From: Paenibacillus sp. Soil766
GTDB lineage: Bacteria > Bacillota > Bacilli > Paenibacillales > NBRC-103111
Assembly: GCF_001428105.1 (NCBI RefSeq)
Contig: NZ_LMSJ01000045.1
Span: 300,318-364,317, forward strand
Length of the DNA: 64,000 nucleotides
Reading direction: 5' to 3'
Within the stretch, counting starts at the first letter, position 1; every line of letters begins with the position of its first letter. The notes below the pieces were generated by a model, which had not been told where the DNA came from, searched no databases, and saw only the letters and a program-made list of their open reading frames with translations. The position numbers were made by a program, and so were the translations under genes. This document shows, in pieces, positions 8,063 through 16,652 of this stretch.

Positions 8063-9316
8063 ATGAAACTTAGTAAAAAATCAATTACAGTACTTTCTTT
8101 TTCGGTTGGAGCATGTTTATTTGTATCTACGGCATTCGCCGATGCGCTGCTAGGATCTGGGTATGACCGGTTGAAGGATTCAGTGAAAAATACGGCGTCA
8201 GTGATGGAAAAAGGTCTTAACAATTATACGGTCGAGACGATGTATACATTGAAAGATAATGATCAAATGTTACTTCAATCGTCAATGTTACAGAAAATGG
8301 ATACAGCGAACCAAGTGAAAGAGAACAACGAGGTAACGAAAAACGCCAAAGGTGAAACGACCTCCAGATATACCTATGCTGATAAGAAGCAAACGATTGA
8401 CAAGAACGAATCGGACAATACATATTATGTATTTGAAAATTCGACAGACATGAACCAAAACCGTAAAGGTCCAGCTGATTTCAGCAATCCTTTTAAAGAA
8501 AAGGGAGCAACAGAGGTCGAGAAAATTGTTGACGCAGTAGTGGGCTCGTTGAAAGATAATGTACAAGTTGAGGAAGGAACGGATGGCGGTAAAGTATTTT
8601 CGGGAAGCTTGTCTGAGGCACAAGTGCCAGCCCTCGTCAACGCAGTCTCCTCCTTCGGGATCAAGCAGATGTTGGATAGTGAAAGAGATTTACCACAGAT
8701 AGAGAGCGATATTTTTGTGAAAAAGGTTGTAGGTACGGCGAATGAGAATAAAGCAGGCTATCTAGAAAATTTGACGGGTGAAGTCACGCTGTCAGGTAAA
8801 GATAAAAATGGGGTTCAACATGACTTAAACCTCAATGTGATGTTAAAGTTGTCTGAGATTGGCAGTACGAAAATTACAAAGCCTGATCTAACTACAGCCA
8901 AGGTTGAAAAGGTTAGTCGTAATGGTGGATTCAGCACTAAATATGTGGGAACCTATCAAAATGATATTATTATGGACAAAGACGGTAAGTTTGTGAAGAT
9001 CGGTGAAAGAACTGTTAAAATTACAAGTGTAGATGGCGACAATGTATCAGGGACGTATTCAGAAACCGTGAATCCTGGTTTTGAGAGCGAGTATCCAAAC
9101 AAGGATGCCTTTAATTTCGAATACAACATGGCGACATCTCCAATGTTTACTTACACGGATTCGAAGGGTGAACAGAAGCGAGGCATGATTCATCCAAACA
9201 TGACAGGTAAAATTTATGTGGATATGAATCTAGAAGTTAGTGATAAAAATGCTTACAAACAAAGCAACAGCATGAAGCCTTTCTACGATGGAGAATTTAG
9301 CCGCGTATTTGAATAG
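8063..9316 (+). CDS. Secreted protein of unknown function, first gene of an ABC/two-component module
   Basis: A 417-residue exported protein. Residues 1-29 form a signal peptide: a Lys-rich start, a hydrophobic core, and an AFA-DA site that fits signal peptidase I. A Cys lies inside the hydrophobic core but not at a convincing lipobox end. The mature protein is hydrophilic and rich in Lys, Asp and Asn. The start ATG at 8063 has AAAGGAGAAGAG just upstream. It is followed by an intrinsic terminator and then by ABC transporter, kinase and regulator genes, so it may be a sensor, ligand-binding or immunity component. I do not recognise the family. Confidence 0.8.
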   Translation: MKLSKKSITVLSFSVGACLFVSTAFADALLGSGYDRLKDSVKNTASVMEKGLNNYTVETMYTLKDNDQMLLQSSMLQKMDTANQVKENNEVTKNAKGETTSRYTYADKKQTIDKNESDNTYYVFENSTDMNQNRKGPADFSNPFKEKGATEVEKIVDAVVGSLKDNVQVEEGTDGGKVFSGSLSEAQVPALVNAVSSFGIKQMLDSERDLPQIESDIFVKKVVGTANENKAGYLENLTGEVTLSGKDKNGVQHDLNLNVMLKLSEIGSTKITKPDLTTAKVEKVSRNGGFSTKYVGTYQNDIIMDKDGKFVKIGERTVKITSVDGDNVSGTYSETVNPGFESEYPNKDAFNFEYNMATSPMFTYTDSKGEQKRGMIHPNMTGKIYVDMNLEVSDKNAYKQSNSMKPFYDGEFSRVFE

Positions 9317-9323
9317 AAATGAT

Positions 9324-9362
9324 TCTCAGGAGGCGGCGAATAGCGGCTTCCTGAGATTTTTT
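9324..9362 (+). terminator. Intrinsic terminator inside the operon
   Basis: TCTCAGGAGGC (9324-9334) pairs with GCTTCCTGAGA (9346-9356) and is followed directly by six T (9357-9362). It lies between the secreted protein gene and the ABC ATPase gene, leaving only about 14 bases to the TTG start, which holds just the GGGAG ribosome binding site. It should reduce transcription into the downstream genes. Confidence 0.85.
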
Positions 9363-9376
9363 AGGGAGATGATGAA

Positions 9377-10102
9377 TTGACAGTCAAGGCGATTGAAATA
9401 ACGGGATTAACGAAGTCATTTACCAATGGCCGAGGAATCACCGATTTGAACCTAGAGGTGGATCAAGGCGATATATTCGGTTTTCTTGGACCTAATGGTG
9501 CGGGGAAAACGACAGCTATGAAGATGATTACAGGACTCATGAAGCCAGATCGAGGCGATGTGAAGATTTTCGGAGCGAGTGTGGCTGAAGACTATGTAGG
9601 CGCCATGAAATATGTAGGTTGTATTATTGAAACGGCGGAATCGTATCCGTATTTGACGGCAAATGAAAACTTGAAATTGTTTGCAAGATTTTATCCTGAA
9701 ATCGATCAGCGAAGAATTGATGAGTGTCTTGAAATCACTGGGATGCTGAAATATAAAAATGAGAAATCACAAAAATTTTCGCTAGGGATGAAACAAAGAC
9801 TGGGGATAGCAGCGGCGATTCTATCGAGACCCAAACTGTTAATCTTGGACGAGCCTTTAAACGGACTGGATGTGGAGGGGATGCTGGAGATGAGGAAGTT
9901 GATTAAACAGCTTTCGCAGGAAGGCACGACTTTCTTTATATCCAGCCACTTGATTCACGACGTGGAATTAACGTGTTCGAGAATTGGGATTATTTACGGA
10001 GGCAAGCTGGTTAACGTCGAATATACCCAAAATATTCTGTCTTTTTATTCATCGCTTGAGAATTATTTTGTTAGTGAGGTGGACCGGAATGGTAGGGTTT
10101 AA
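9377..10102 (+). CDS. ABC transporter ATP-binding protein (BcrA-like)
   Basis: A 241-residue nucleotide-binding domain. Walker A is GPNGAGKTT, the signature is FSLGMKQRLG, and Walker B is LLILDEPLNGLD, followed by an SSH switch His. This fits the bacitracin/lantibiotic-type exporter ATPases. The start is TTG at 9377 with GGGAG eight bases upstream; the nearby ATG frame stops after two codons. The C-terminus is short compared with relatives that reach about 300 residues. The end overlaps the permease gene by 14 bases, so the two are translationally coupled. Confidence 0.9.
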   Translation: MTVKAIEITGLTKSFTNGRGITDLNLEVDQGDIFGFLGPNGAGKTTAMKMITGLMKPDRGDVKIFGASVAEDYVGAMKYVGCIIETAESYPYLTANENLKLFARFYPEIDQRRIDECLEITGMLKYKNEKSQKFSLGMKQRLGIAAAILSRPKLLILDEPLNGLDVEGMLEMRKLIKQLSQEGTTFFISSHLIHDVELTCSRIGIIYGGKLVNVEYTQNILSFYSSLENYFVSEVDRNGRV

Positions 10103-10841
10103 AGCTGCATTTATGAATGAATCGGTAAAGCTGCTCAAAAAGAAAAAAATAATGGCAGCCGCGATATTATCCATTCTTGCCGTCATGATCGGTCAAATTG
10201 CAGTAACGACTATTAAGCATGGCCTTGGATTAAGAATTGTAGGGAGCGTTGAATTTCCTATAGCCGTACTGACGTTTGTTACGTATACACTATTACCGTT
10301 GTTTGCCGTATTTGTAGCGATTGATATGTTTAATGGTGAGTCCTCATCGAATACGATGAAAATAACACTTTTAAGACCGGTTTCCAGATTTGGCGTGTTC
10401 ACCGCAAAGGTTTTGAATTTAGCCCTATTTATTGCAGGTAATCTGTTGTTTATTCTGGTTCTATCGCTGCTAGCAGGGTTTATATTCAACCCTTCATCCG
10501 CCAGTTTAATTGGGATCGTCAAAGTTATTGTATCCTATGGCCTAACTTTTTTTCCTGTATTCGTGTTTGCGCTTATCGTTGTGCTGTTATCCAATCTTAT
10601 TCAGGGAGGACTAGCTGTATTTTTCCTCTCCATTCTTGTGTTTATTGGTTTTAACTTCTTAGGCATTGTATTCTCATCCTATTCGAGTTTTTTTATTACG
10701 TCGATGTTTGACTGGTATACCCTTTGGATATCGGAATCCATCAATGTCTTCAAAATAAGCCGCCAGATTCTAATTATGTCTGGTTGTGGTATCATGTTAT
10801 TTACTACGGGGTATTATTTGTTTGATAGAAAGGATATATAG
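10089..10841 (+). CDS. ABC-2 type permease (bacitracin-transporter-like)
   Basis: A 250-residue membrane protein with about six transmembrane segments. The layout is a short cytosolic N-terminus (FMNESVKLLKKKKIMAAA), a large first pair of helices, and the segment FNGESSSNTMKITLLRPVSR, which marks ABC-2 permeases of the BcrB/NatB type. The start ATG at 10089 follows GAGGTGG and lies inside the end of the ATPase gene. It pairs with that ATPase to form an exporter, probably acting on a peptide or lipid-associated substrate. Confidence 0.87.
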   Translation: MVGFKAAFMNESVKLLKKKKIMAAAILSILAVMIGQIAVTTIKHGLGLRIVGSVEFPIAVLTFVTYTLLPLFAVFVAIDMFNGESSSNTMKITLLRPVSRFGVFTAKVLNLALFIAGNLLFILVLSLLAGFIFNPSSASLIGIVKVIVSYGLTFFPVFVFALIVVLLSNLIQGGLAVFFLSILVFIGFNFLGIVFSSYSSFFITSMFDWYTLWISESINVFKISRQILIMSGCGIMLFTTGYYLFDRKDI

Positions 10842-10853
10842 AAAGGAAACTAC

Positions 10854-12278
10854 ATGCACTTAACGAAACGTTTTTTCACGATGAATACGCTGGCTGTGCT
10901 GCTTTCCATTGGTTTGACGATCTTGGCTGTCATTATTTTTGTTGCTACGTATACGAAAGTTTGGGGCCGCGAAGCCGGTATAGAGCAGTTTCAACGAGCA
11001 TATGAGGTTCGAGCAGCCATCAGTGAGATCCAAGATGAAGCGCAGGCCCTAGGGTTCGAGGCACTCCTGGATAAGAAATATCAACAAGAGCTCGCTAATC
11101 GCGTGAACGTTTTGGATGCTAGTGCGATCCTTATTGTGGATAGAGAAGTTATGTTTGCCACGCAACATTTTAATAAGATAGATATCGAGAAAAGCATCAT
11201 GCTGTCCAGTGTGTCTAATCGCAATGAGATCGAGCTTGATGGCAGAACGTATCTGTTTAACCGAGCGGATTACAAACTCGCTTCCGGCGATTCGGGTATT
11301 CTGCTGCTGCTTGCACCTGTCAAGGTAAATACAAAGGTATATTGGATGCTAAGCATCTTTACGATTAGTTTTTTTACGGTTGTATTTTTGTTGATGAATG
11401 GTTGGATTTCGTATAAGTTCTCACGTAGAATTATTATACCGATCTCCCGATTAACGGATGCTGCAATCAAAATTCGGGAAGGCGATCTAAGCAGCGAAAT
11501 TTCAGAAGATGGCGAAGGGGAGATTCGGGAATTAGGGATAACCTTGGAGTTAATGCGAATCAAGCTGAAGGAATCTGTTTATTTACAGCAAAAATATGAT
11601 GATAATCGAAAGTTTCTAGTTTCAAGTATTTCTCATGATTTAAAGACGCCAGTGACTTCCATTAAAGGCTACATTGAAGGCATTATTGATGGGGTTGCTA
11701 AAACACCTGAGAAGATGGAAGAGTATCTGGAAACAGCTCGCTCCAAGGCTATTTTGGTCAATGCGATGATTGATGATCTGCTTTTATATTCTAAACTCGA
11801 TTTGAATCAGCTTCCTTACCATTTTGAGAAGAGTGATCTGGCCAGTTATTTCGAGGATTGTGTTGCCGATCATAAATATGAATGTGAAAAAGCGAATGTA
11901 GCCATCGCATTAATCAATGAGTTAAAAGAGCCTGTCAAAGTATTGATTGATGGCGAAAGATTAAAGAGGGTCGTGCAAAACATCATTGACAATGCCATGA
12001 CGTATGCTGGAAAAGCTAATGGCAAGATAGACATTATACTCAGGGAAACTCGAACCTCTGCGATTATTGAAATTAAGGACAATGGAAATGGCATACCTGA
12101 GGACAAGCTTCCCTTCATTTTTGAACGATTTTATCAGGTAGATCCATCAAGAAAGAACGGTAGTGGACTTGGTTTAGCCATAGCTAAGCAAATTATTGAA
12201 GGGCATGACGGGAAAATATGGGCTAAAAGCACAGTAGGTGAGGGAACCGGGATCATGATATCTCTCAAAAAGTTCTAA
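10854..12278 (+). CDS. Sensor histidine kinase
   Basis: A 474-residue membrane kinase. Two membrane segments (about 10-32 and 163-182) frame an extracellular domain of about 130 residues. A HAMP domain follows (around 184-240), then HisKA with SISHDLKTPVTS (phospho-acceptor His261) and an HATPase domain with NIIDNAM, DNGNGIPEDK and GSGLGLAIAK. The start has AGAAAGGAAAC upstream. The gene lies 12 bases after the permease gene and 18 bases before the response regulator start, so the exporter and its sensing system form one unit. Confidence 0.93.
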   Translation: MHLTKRFFTMNTLAVLLSIGLTILAVIIFVATYTKVWGREAGIEQFQRAYEVRAAISEIQDEAQALGFEALLDKKYQQELANRVNVLDASAILIVDREVMFATQHFNKIDIEKSIMLSSVSNRNEIELDGRTYLFNRADYKLASGDSGILLLLAPVKVNTKVYWMLSIFTISFFTVVFLLMNGWISYKFSRRIIIPISRLTDAAIKIREGDLSSEISEDGEGEIRELGITLELMRIKLKESVYLQQKYDDNRKFLVSSISHDLKTPVTSIKGYIEGIIDGVAKTPEKMEEYLETARSKAILVNAMIDDLLLYSKLDLNQLPYHFEKSDLASYFEDCVADHKYECEKANVAIALINELKEPVKVLIDGERLKRVVQNIIDNAMTYAGKANGKIDIILRETRTSAIIEIKDNGNGIPEDKLPFIFERFYQVDPSRKNGSGLGLAIAKQIIEGHDGKIWAKSTVGEGTGIMISLKKF

Positions 12279-12296
12279 ACATGTTTGGAGGTTATG

Positions 12297-12992
12297 ATGA
12301 AAAGAATTTTGATTGTCGAAGATGACCAGAGTATTGCCAATTTGCAAAGGGATTATCTGGAGTTAAGCGGTTATTCCGTTAAGATGGTAAACAACGGCAC
12401 GGATGGTCTGAGAGTGCTCAAAGAGGAAGCGTTTGAACTTGTTATCTTAGATATCATGCTGCCCGACATAGATGGGTTTGAAGTATTGAAAACCATTCGT
12501 GAGAATGATGATATTCCCGTGCTTTTGGTATCGGCGAGAGCAGAAGAGATTTATAAAGTGAATGGTTTAGGTCTCGGTGCGGATGATTATATTACAAAGC
12601 CGTTCAGCTCGGGGGAACTGGTGGCTCGGGTAGGTGCCCATCTGAAAAAATTCGAGCGGATGAAAGAGCGGTTTGGTAAAGGCATGGAAGGAAGTACCAT
12701 CCAGATCAGGGGTCTTGAGCTTCAGAAGGAAGCCAGACGCGTGTTTGTGAACGGTAATGAAGTTGTTCTTGCTCAGAAGGAGTTTGACCTGCTTCTGTTT
12801 CTTGTTCAATATCCTAATCGGGTATTTGGCAAAGAAGAGTTATTTGAGCGAATCTGGGGAATGGATGCGATGAGTGACGCCTCGACGGTAACCGTTCATA
12901 TTGCCAGGATAAGAGAGAAAATCGAGGAAACCCCCTCTAAACCTCAGTACATAGGAACAGTTTGGGGATCTGGTTATAGGTTTATGGTTTGA
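12297..12992 (+). CDS. OmpR/PhoB family response regulator
   Basis: A 231-residue regulator. The receiver domain has the acidic pair in VEDD, the phospho-acceptor Asp52 in LVILDIMLPD, and the TKPF switch Lys. The C-terminal winged helix ends with IGTVWGSGYRF, the standard OmpR-type finish. I start it at the second of two adjacent ATG codons (12297), because TTTGGAGGTT lies at good distance from it. It is the last gene of the module and the expected partner of the upstream kinase. Confidence 0.94.
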   Translation: MKRILIVEDDQSIANLQRDYLELSGYSVKMVNNGTDGLRVLKEEAFELVILDIMLPDIDGFEVLKTIRENDDIPVLLVSARAEEIYKVNGLGLGADDYITKPFSSGELVARVGAHLKKFERMKERFGKGMEGSTIQIRGLELQKEARRVFVNGNEVVLAQKEFDLLLFLVQYPNRVFGKEELFERIWGMDAMSDASTVTVHIARIREKIEETPSKPQYIGTVWGSGYRFMV

Positions 12993-13102
12993 ATACGATT
13001 AAGGACTGCGGTTAACAGTCTTCGATCTTGAAAAAACAAATGGCATCTATTATATTGAGAACAGTGTATGTAAATGGGAGATATTGCCCGAAGGAGTGCG
13101 AC

Positions 13103-13381
13103 ATGTGCCGAAATATTAAACCACTGTTCAACTATGAACCGGTCGTGACAGAAGATGAAGTTCGAGCGGCGTCCCTGCAATTTGTGCGCAAAATATCAGG
13201 GTTTACGGAGCCTTCAAAAGTGAATGAGGCAGCGTTCCAGTTGGCTGTGCAAGAGGTAGCTCTGGCAGCACAGAAGCTGATGGACTCTTTGGTTACACAT
13301 GCGGAGCCTCGGAATCGAGAAGTAGAAGCACAGCGAGCCAAAGAACGAAATGCCATCCGCTTTGGCACGAAAGAAGTTTAA
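13103..13381 (+). CDS. DUF2277 family protein
   Basis: A 92-residue protein beginning MCRNIKPLFNYEPVVTEDEV, which is typical of DUF2277, a small bacterial family of unknown function. It is largely helical with the conserved early Cys-Arg-Asn-Ile-Lys. ATG at 13103 is chosen because AAGGAG lies six bases upstream; a longer frame from 13028 has no good site. It is followed by a strong terminator, so it is probably a single-gene unit. Confidence 0.82.
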   Translation: MCRNIKPLFNYEPVVTEDEVRAASLQFVRKISGFTEPSKVNEAAFQLAVQEVALAAQKLMDSLVTHAEPRNREVEAQRAKERNAIRFGTKEV

Positions 13382-13395
13382 TTCATTGAAGGAAT

Positions 13396-13426
13396 GGGCT
13401 TTTCTCCTTGGAGAAAAGCCTTTTTT
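13396..13426 (+). terminator. Terminator after the DUF2277 gene
   Basis: GGCTTTTCTCC and GGAGAAAAGCC form a perfect 11-bp stem with a TT loop, followed by six T. Confidence 0.9.
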
Positions 13427-13521
13427 CATGCCTGAGAACGGGACTTTAGATGCTTGGTAGTGTCGGGTCTCGTTCTTTTGGCATATGCTGAGAATACCAA
13501 GTGGAAAGTAGGTGATGGCAA

Positions 13522-14265
13522 GTGACGAAAGGGTTTGATTGTTCAACACCGCTTACGGCACAAAAAGCGGCTGCTTTCGTCGGACAAGGATTTACATTTG
13601 TTGCCAGATATTTGGTGCCAAGTGGTGCAAAGGCATTAACGAAATCAGAGTCTGACGCAATTAGTGCAGCTGGTTTACAGTTAGTTTCTGTATATGAGAC
13701 AACAGCGAGTCGCGCTCTTGGTGGTAGAAGTGCTGGTTTGGCTGACGGTGCAACAGCTTTACAGGTTGCCGCACAAGTGGGGCAGCCTGAAGGAAGCTGC
13801 ATCTATTTTGCTGTTGATTTTGACGTATCGTCTGCGCAAATGCCTACGGTAATTGCCTACATTAAAGCGGCAAGTGAAGCTACTCCTGCTTACACGACAG
13901 GGGTGTATGGTTCATACGCCGTCATGGAGGCTGTATATGCCGCAGGGGCTTGTTCTCGGTTCTGGCAAACCTATGCGTGGAGTGCAGGGAAGAAATCGAC
14001 GTTTATTCATATTTATCAATACCTCAACGATGTTATGCTGAATGGTATAGGGATTGATTATGATGAATCGTATGGGAATGAAGGCTGGTGGAATAAACGA
14101 GTAACGCCAGAACCACCTAGCTATCCGCTAAGTGAGCGTGATGCAAATGCGATTATTCCGTTCCTTTCAGCCGGATATGGCGCTACGTCATCCGTACCTG
14201 CACAGGCTGAATTTCATCGACTCGCCAATGAATTACGTAAAGCTTCGGGTCAATCCTTGCAATAG
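13522..14265 (+). CDS. DUF1906 glycoside-hydrolase-like protein
   Basis: A 247-residue protein. MTKGFDCSTPLTAQKAAAF, FVARYLVP, YFAVDFDVS and GVYGSYAVM match the DUF1906 (Rv2525c-like) TIM barrel, which resembles GH25 lysozymes and is often linked to cell-wall or envelope functions. The acidic pair in VDFDV sits where glycoside hydrolases carry active-site acids. No signal peptide is visible. The C-terminal 50 residues form a separate helical tail. The start is GTG at 13522. It is convergent with the secreted gene downstream and shares a terminator with it. Confidence 0.82.
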   Translation: MTKGFDCSTPLTAQKAAAFVGQGFTFVARYLVPSGAKALTKSESDAISAAGLQLVSVYETTASRALGGRSAGLADGATALQVAAQVGQPEGSCIYFAVDFDVSSAQMPTVIAYIKAASEATPAYTTGVYGSYAVMEAVYAAGACSRFWQTYAWSAGKKSTFIHIYQYLNDVMLNGIGIDYDESYGNEGWWNKRVTPEPPSYPLSERDANAIIPFLSAGYGATSSVPAQAEFHRLANELRKASGQSLQ

Positions 14266-14288
14266 AACTTTGCAATAGAATAAAAGAA

Positions 14289-14327
14289 AAAGCCCGGCTG
14301 TTATGGATATCCATCGTGCCGGGCTTT
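14289..14327. terminator. Bidirectional terminator with an inner palindrome
   Basis: AAAGCCCGGC (14289-14298) pairs with GCCGGGCTTT (14318-14327). The loop contains ATGGATATCCAT, itself a perfect 12-bp palindrome. T-rich or A-rich flanks lie on both sides, so it can end both convergent genes. Confidence 0.8.
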
Positions 14328-14332
14328 ACTCA

Positions 14333-15472
14333 TTATTGGATCACCGCACTGCGTATGTACCACCGATCTTGGACAGAGGCACGTTCAAGATGGAAAAGCA
14401 CGCGACGACTCGTCACCGCGGAGGCCCTAGCAGCTGTCATCGTCACGTCGACAGCTGTGTCGAACTGAAGGAGCTGGGAGGTATCCAGCTCCTTGAACTT
14501 GGACAGGCGGCGCATGCTTCGCACATGCATCGCCTGTTCTTGCCCTGTGGTGACCTGCAGCAGCTGCAGGTCACCTTGGTGTGCGGCGCTGATCCAGACG
14601 TCGATCAGCGCCCAGGGCGAGAGCTTGCTGACGTAGTCGTTCAGCAAGCCTGCAGCTCGGTGCACCATGACTTGGTGCGCCGGGTCAACGGAGCGGGAGC
14701 CGTGCGTCACGCTCCCGAGGAAGTGAATACAGAAATGACCGTTGAAGTCATTTCCCGGTATACCATCACCGCCATGCGGCATGCCATGCATGGAGGCGGC
14801 AAGCGTGCGGCCATCCAGCTTCACTAGGACCGCTCGACGGTCCCAGCTCCACTTGCCGCCATAAATGCTTTTGAGCGTCGCGGAGTCGGTTTTCGTTAGC
14901 GGCTGTACATCCGCATGGTGAGAGCCCGCGCGACGCTGCCCTTCAAAGGTAAGTCCGCTCATCAGATCAACGACGGTAAATGAACTATATTTGGGAAGCA
15001 CGAGATTTGCTTCTTCCCAAGGCAGCATCTCGCCATAATGCTTGGCGCGAAGGGATTGTACTTGTGCTTGCAGCGTTTCCTGAGCTGATTGTGGGAGAGG
15101 AATATGCTGCTTCGTTGTCCAATCAACGACTTCCCCGCTTGGGGTGACCCCAAGAAGGATGGATTGCCCCTTTTTATCATACATAAGCGTAGTGTCTGGA
15201 GGAACCACTTCTAATTTAACTTCGCCTGCCGTACTCTCTTCCAATGCGCGTTGCAATGTTTTATTGACGAAAGTAAGTTCTGTTCGATACTGAGCTCTTG
15301 GCGACGCCTTGACTTGAAGCTGAATAGTTCCCGTCTCGGCAGTAGCATCTTGGTATAACGGATCCATGACATGTGCTTGTGAACGACTGCTAATTCCTTG
15401 ACTCAAAAGCTGAGTTAGAAGGAAGGTGAGAAATAGTAGCTGCAGCTTACTGCGATTTCGGCTTGATAACAC
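14333..15472 (-). CDS. Secreted protein with an L,D-transpeptidase (YkuD)-like His-Cys motif
   Basis: A 379-residue exported protein with a signal peptide at about residues 1-34. A beta-rich N-terminal domain follows. The C-terminal half carries SFTVVDLMSGL, then ASMHGMPHGGDGIPG and FNGHFCIHF. The spacing His229, 15 residues, Gly-His-Phe-Cys248 resembles the L,D-transpeptidase signature H-X14-17-[ST]HGC with altered surrounding residues. That suggests a cysteine-dependent peptidoglycan-acting or related enzyme. This is inference; I do not recognise a named family. The start is GTG at 15472 with a strong AAGGAGG upstream. Confidence 0.7.
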   Translation of the reverse strand: MLSSRNRSKLQLLFLTFLLTQLLSQGISSRSQAHVMDPLYQDATAETGTIQLQVKASPRAQYRTELTFVNKTLQRALEESTAGEVKLEVVPPDTTLMYDKKGQSILLGVTPSGEVVDWTTKQHIPLPQSAQETLQAQVQSLRAKHYGEMLPWEEANLVLPKYSSFTVVDLMSGLTFEGQRRAGSHHADVQPLTKTDSATLKSIYGGKWSWDRRAVLVKLDGRTLAASMHGMPHGGDGIPGNDFNGHFCIHFLGSVTHGSRSVDPAHQVMVHRAAGLLNDYVSKLSPWALIDVWISAAHQGDLQLLQVTTGQEQAMHVRSMRRLSKFKELDTSQLLQFDTAVDVTMTAARASAVTSRRVLFHLERASVQDRWYIRSAVIQ

Positions 15473-15645
15473 GAGAGCTTCCTCCTTAATCGGATGTCAT
15501 TTGTTGTCAAAGATATGCGCCTGCTTTTTGGCGTGAGAGTTACAGGTTCAGATGGCTAAAGTTGTCTAGTCAGAGTTAGATTGTGATAAAATGACAAAAG
15601 TATACGATTGGTCAATGATTTGGTAACGAAAGGAAGGAGAAATAA

Positions 15646-16476
15646 ATGGAGGACTATAAAGGAGTACCTTTTGAATTACTTATATCAGAGCAGCGTGTTG
15701 TGCGAGGCGATATGTATAAAGCGAAGCAAGAACCGAGTAAGGGCACATTATTACTACTGCATGGTTATAAAGGCTTCAAAAACTGGGGTATGTTCCCCTA
15801 TGTAGCAAGCGAATTAGCGGAAGCTGTTGATGTTGTTGCCGTGAATTTTTCCCACAATGGCGTGGGTGAGGATTTGATGGACTTTACAGAGCTAGAGAAA
15901 TTCGCAGGTGATACGTATTCGAAAGATCTTGAGGATTTACAAGCTATAATCGCGGATATTCATAAACATGTAGGCAAGGAAAAGCCGATCCTACTCCTGG
16001 GTCATAGCAGAGGAGCGGGCGTAAGTTTGATTTATGCGCTGGATCATCCTACAGAAATTACTGGCGTCATCAGTTGGAATGGGATTGCTCATGTAGATTT
16101 GCTCACGCCTGAGAATAAAGCAGAGATGAGGTCCACGGGCCGTTCCTATACCTTGAATGGTCGAACGAAGCAGATGATGCCGCTCGATCTCGAAATCCTA
16201 GAAGATATGGAACGCAACGAAGCGAGATTTGATATTGTGGGTAGAATTCGTGATGCATCCTTCCCAATTACACTTGTTCAAGGCACGGAAGATGGGGAAC
16301 GGTTGCTCAGGGGCTCCGAGAAACTTGTCGCGAACAACCCGGACATTCAATGGGTGAGGATTCCAGGGGGGAACCATACTTTTGGGAGTGTACACCCTTA
16401 TCAAGGCGAGACGGAGCCACTGAGAATGGCGATTGAGGAAACAAGAGGTGTAATTCGTAGCATGCTGAATTTGTAG
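15646..16476 (+). CDS. Alpha/beta hydrolase (dienelactone hydrolase/esterase-like)
   Basis: A 276-residue cytosolic serine hydrolase. LLLLHGYKGFKNW provides the oxyanion-hole strand, LLGHSRGAG holds the nucleophile Ser, VQGTEDGERLL probably the acid residue, and PGGNHTFG the catalytic His. These are in the usual alpha/beta hydrolase order. The substrate cannot be deduced. The start has AAAGGAAGGAG upstream. It stands alone between the divergent secreted gene and the chemoreceptor gene. Confidence 0.87.
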   Translation: MEDYKGVPFELLISEQRVVRGDMYKAKQEPSKGTLLLLHGYKGFKNWGMFPYVASELAEAVDVVAVNFSHNGVGEDLMDFTELEKFAGDTYSKDLEDLQAIIADIHKHVGKEKPILLLGHSRGAGVSLIYALDHPTEITGVISWNGIAHVDLLTPENKAEMRSTGRSYTLNGRTKQMMPLDLEILEDMERNEARFDIVGRIRDASFPITLVQGTEDGERLLRGSEKLVANNPDIQWVRIPGGNHTFGSVHPYQGETEPLRMAIEETRGVIRSMLNL

Positions 16477-16652
16477 GTGTAAATGGGCTTTCTAGGCGTA
16501 GACTATTCTACTTCTGGGGAGCTTTTCTTAGTTCTATCGACCTACAAATTCATAAGCTTCCGTCGAATGATAGGTAATTTTGCAGGAATATGTTGGTAAA
16601 CGGCGAAGTAGACTATTTAGAATTATTGAAACTACAAAAAAGGGAGAACAAG

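Noticed and set aside
14303-14827. Plus-strand frame of 174 codons antisense to the secreted YkuD-like gene
   Set aside because: No ribosome binding site and no recognisable sequence; the minus-strand gene has a signal peptide and strong start.
13522-15472. Glycoside-hydrolase-like protein next to a transpeptidase-like protein as a phage lysis cassette
   Set aside because: The genes are convergent with a shared terminator, no holin or phage gene is nearby, and DUF1906 proteins occur widely outside phages.
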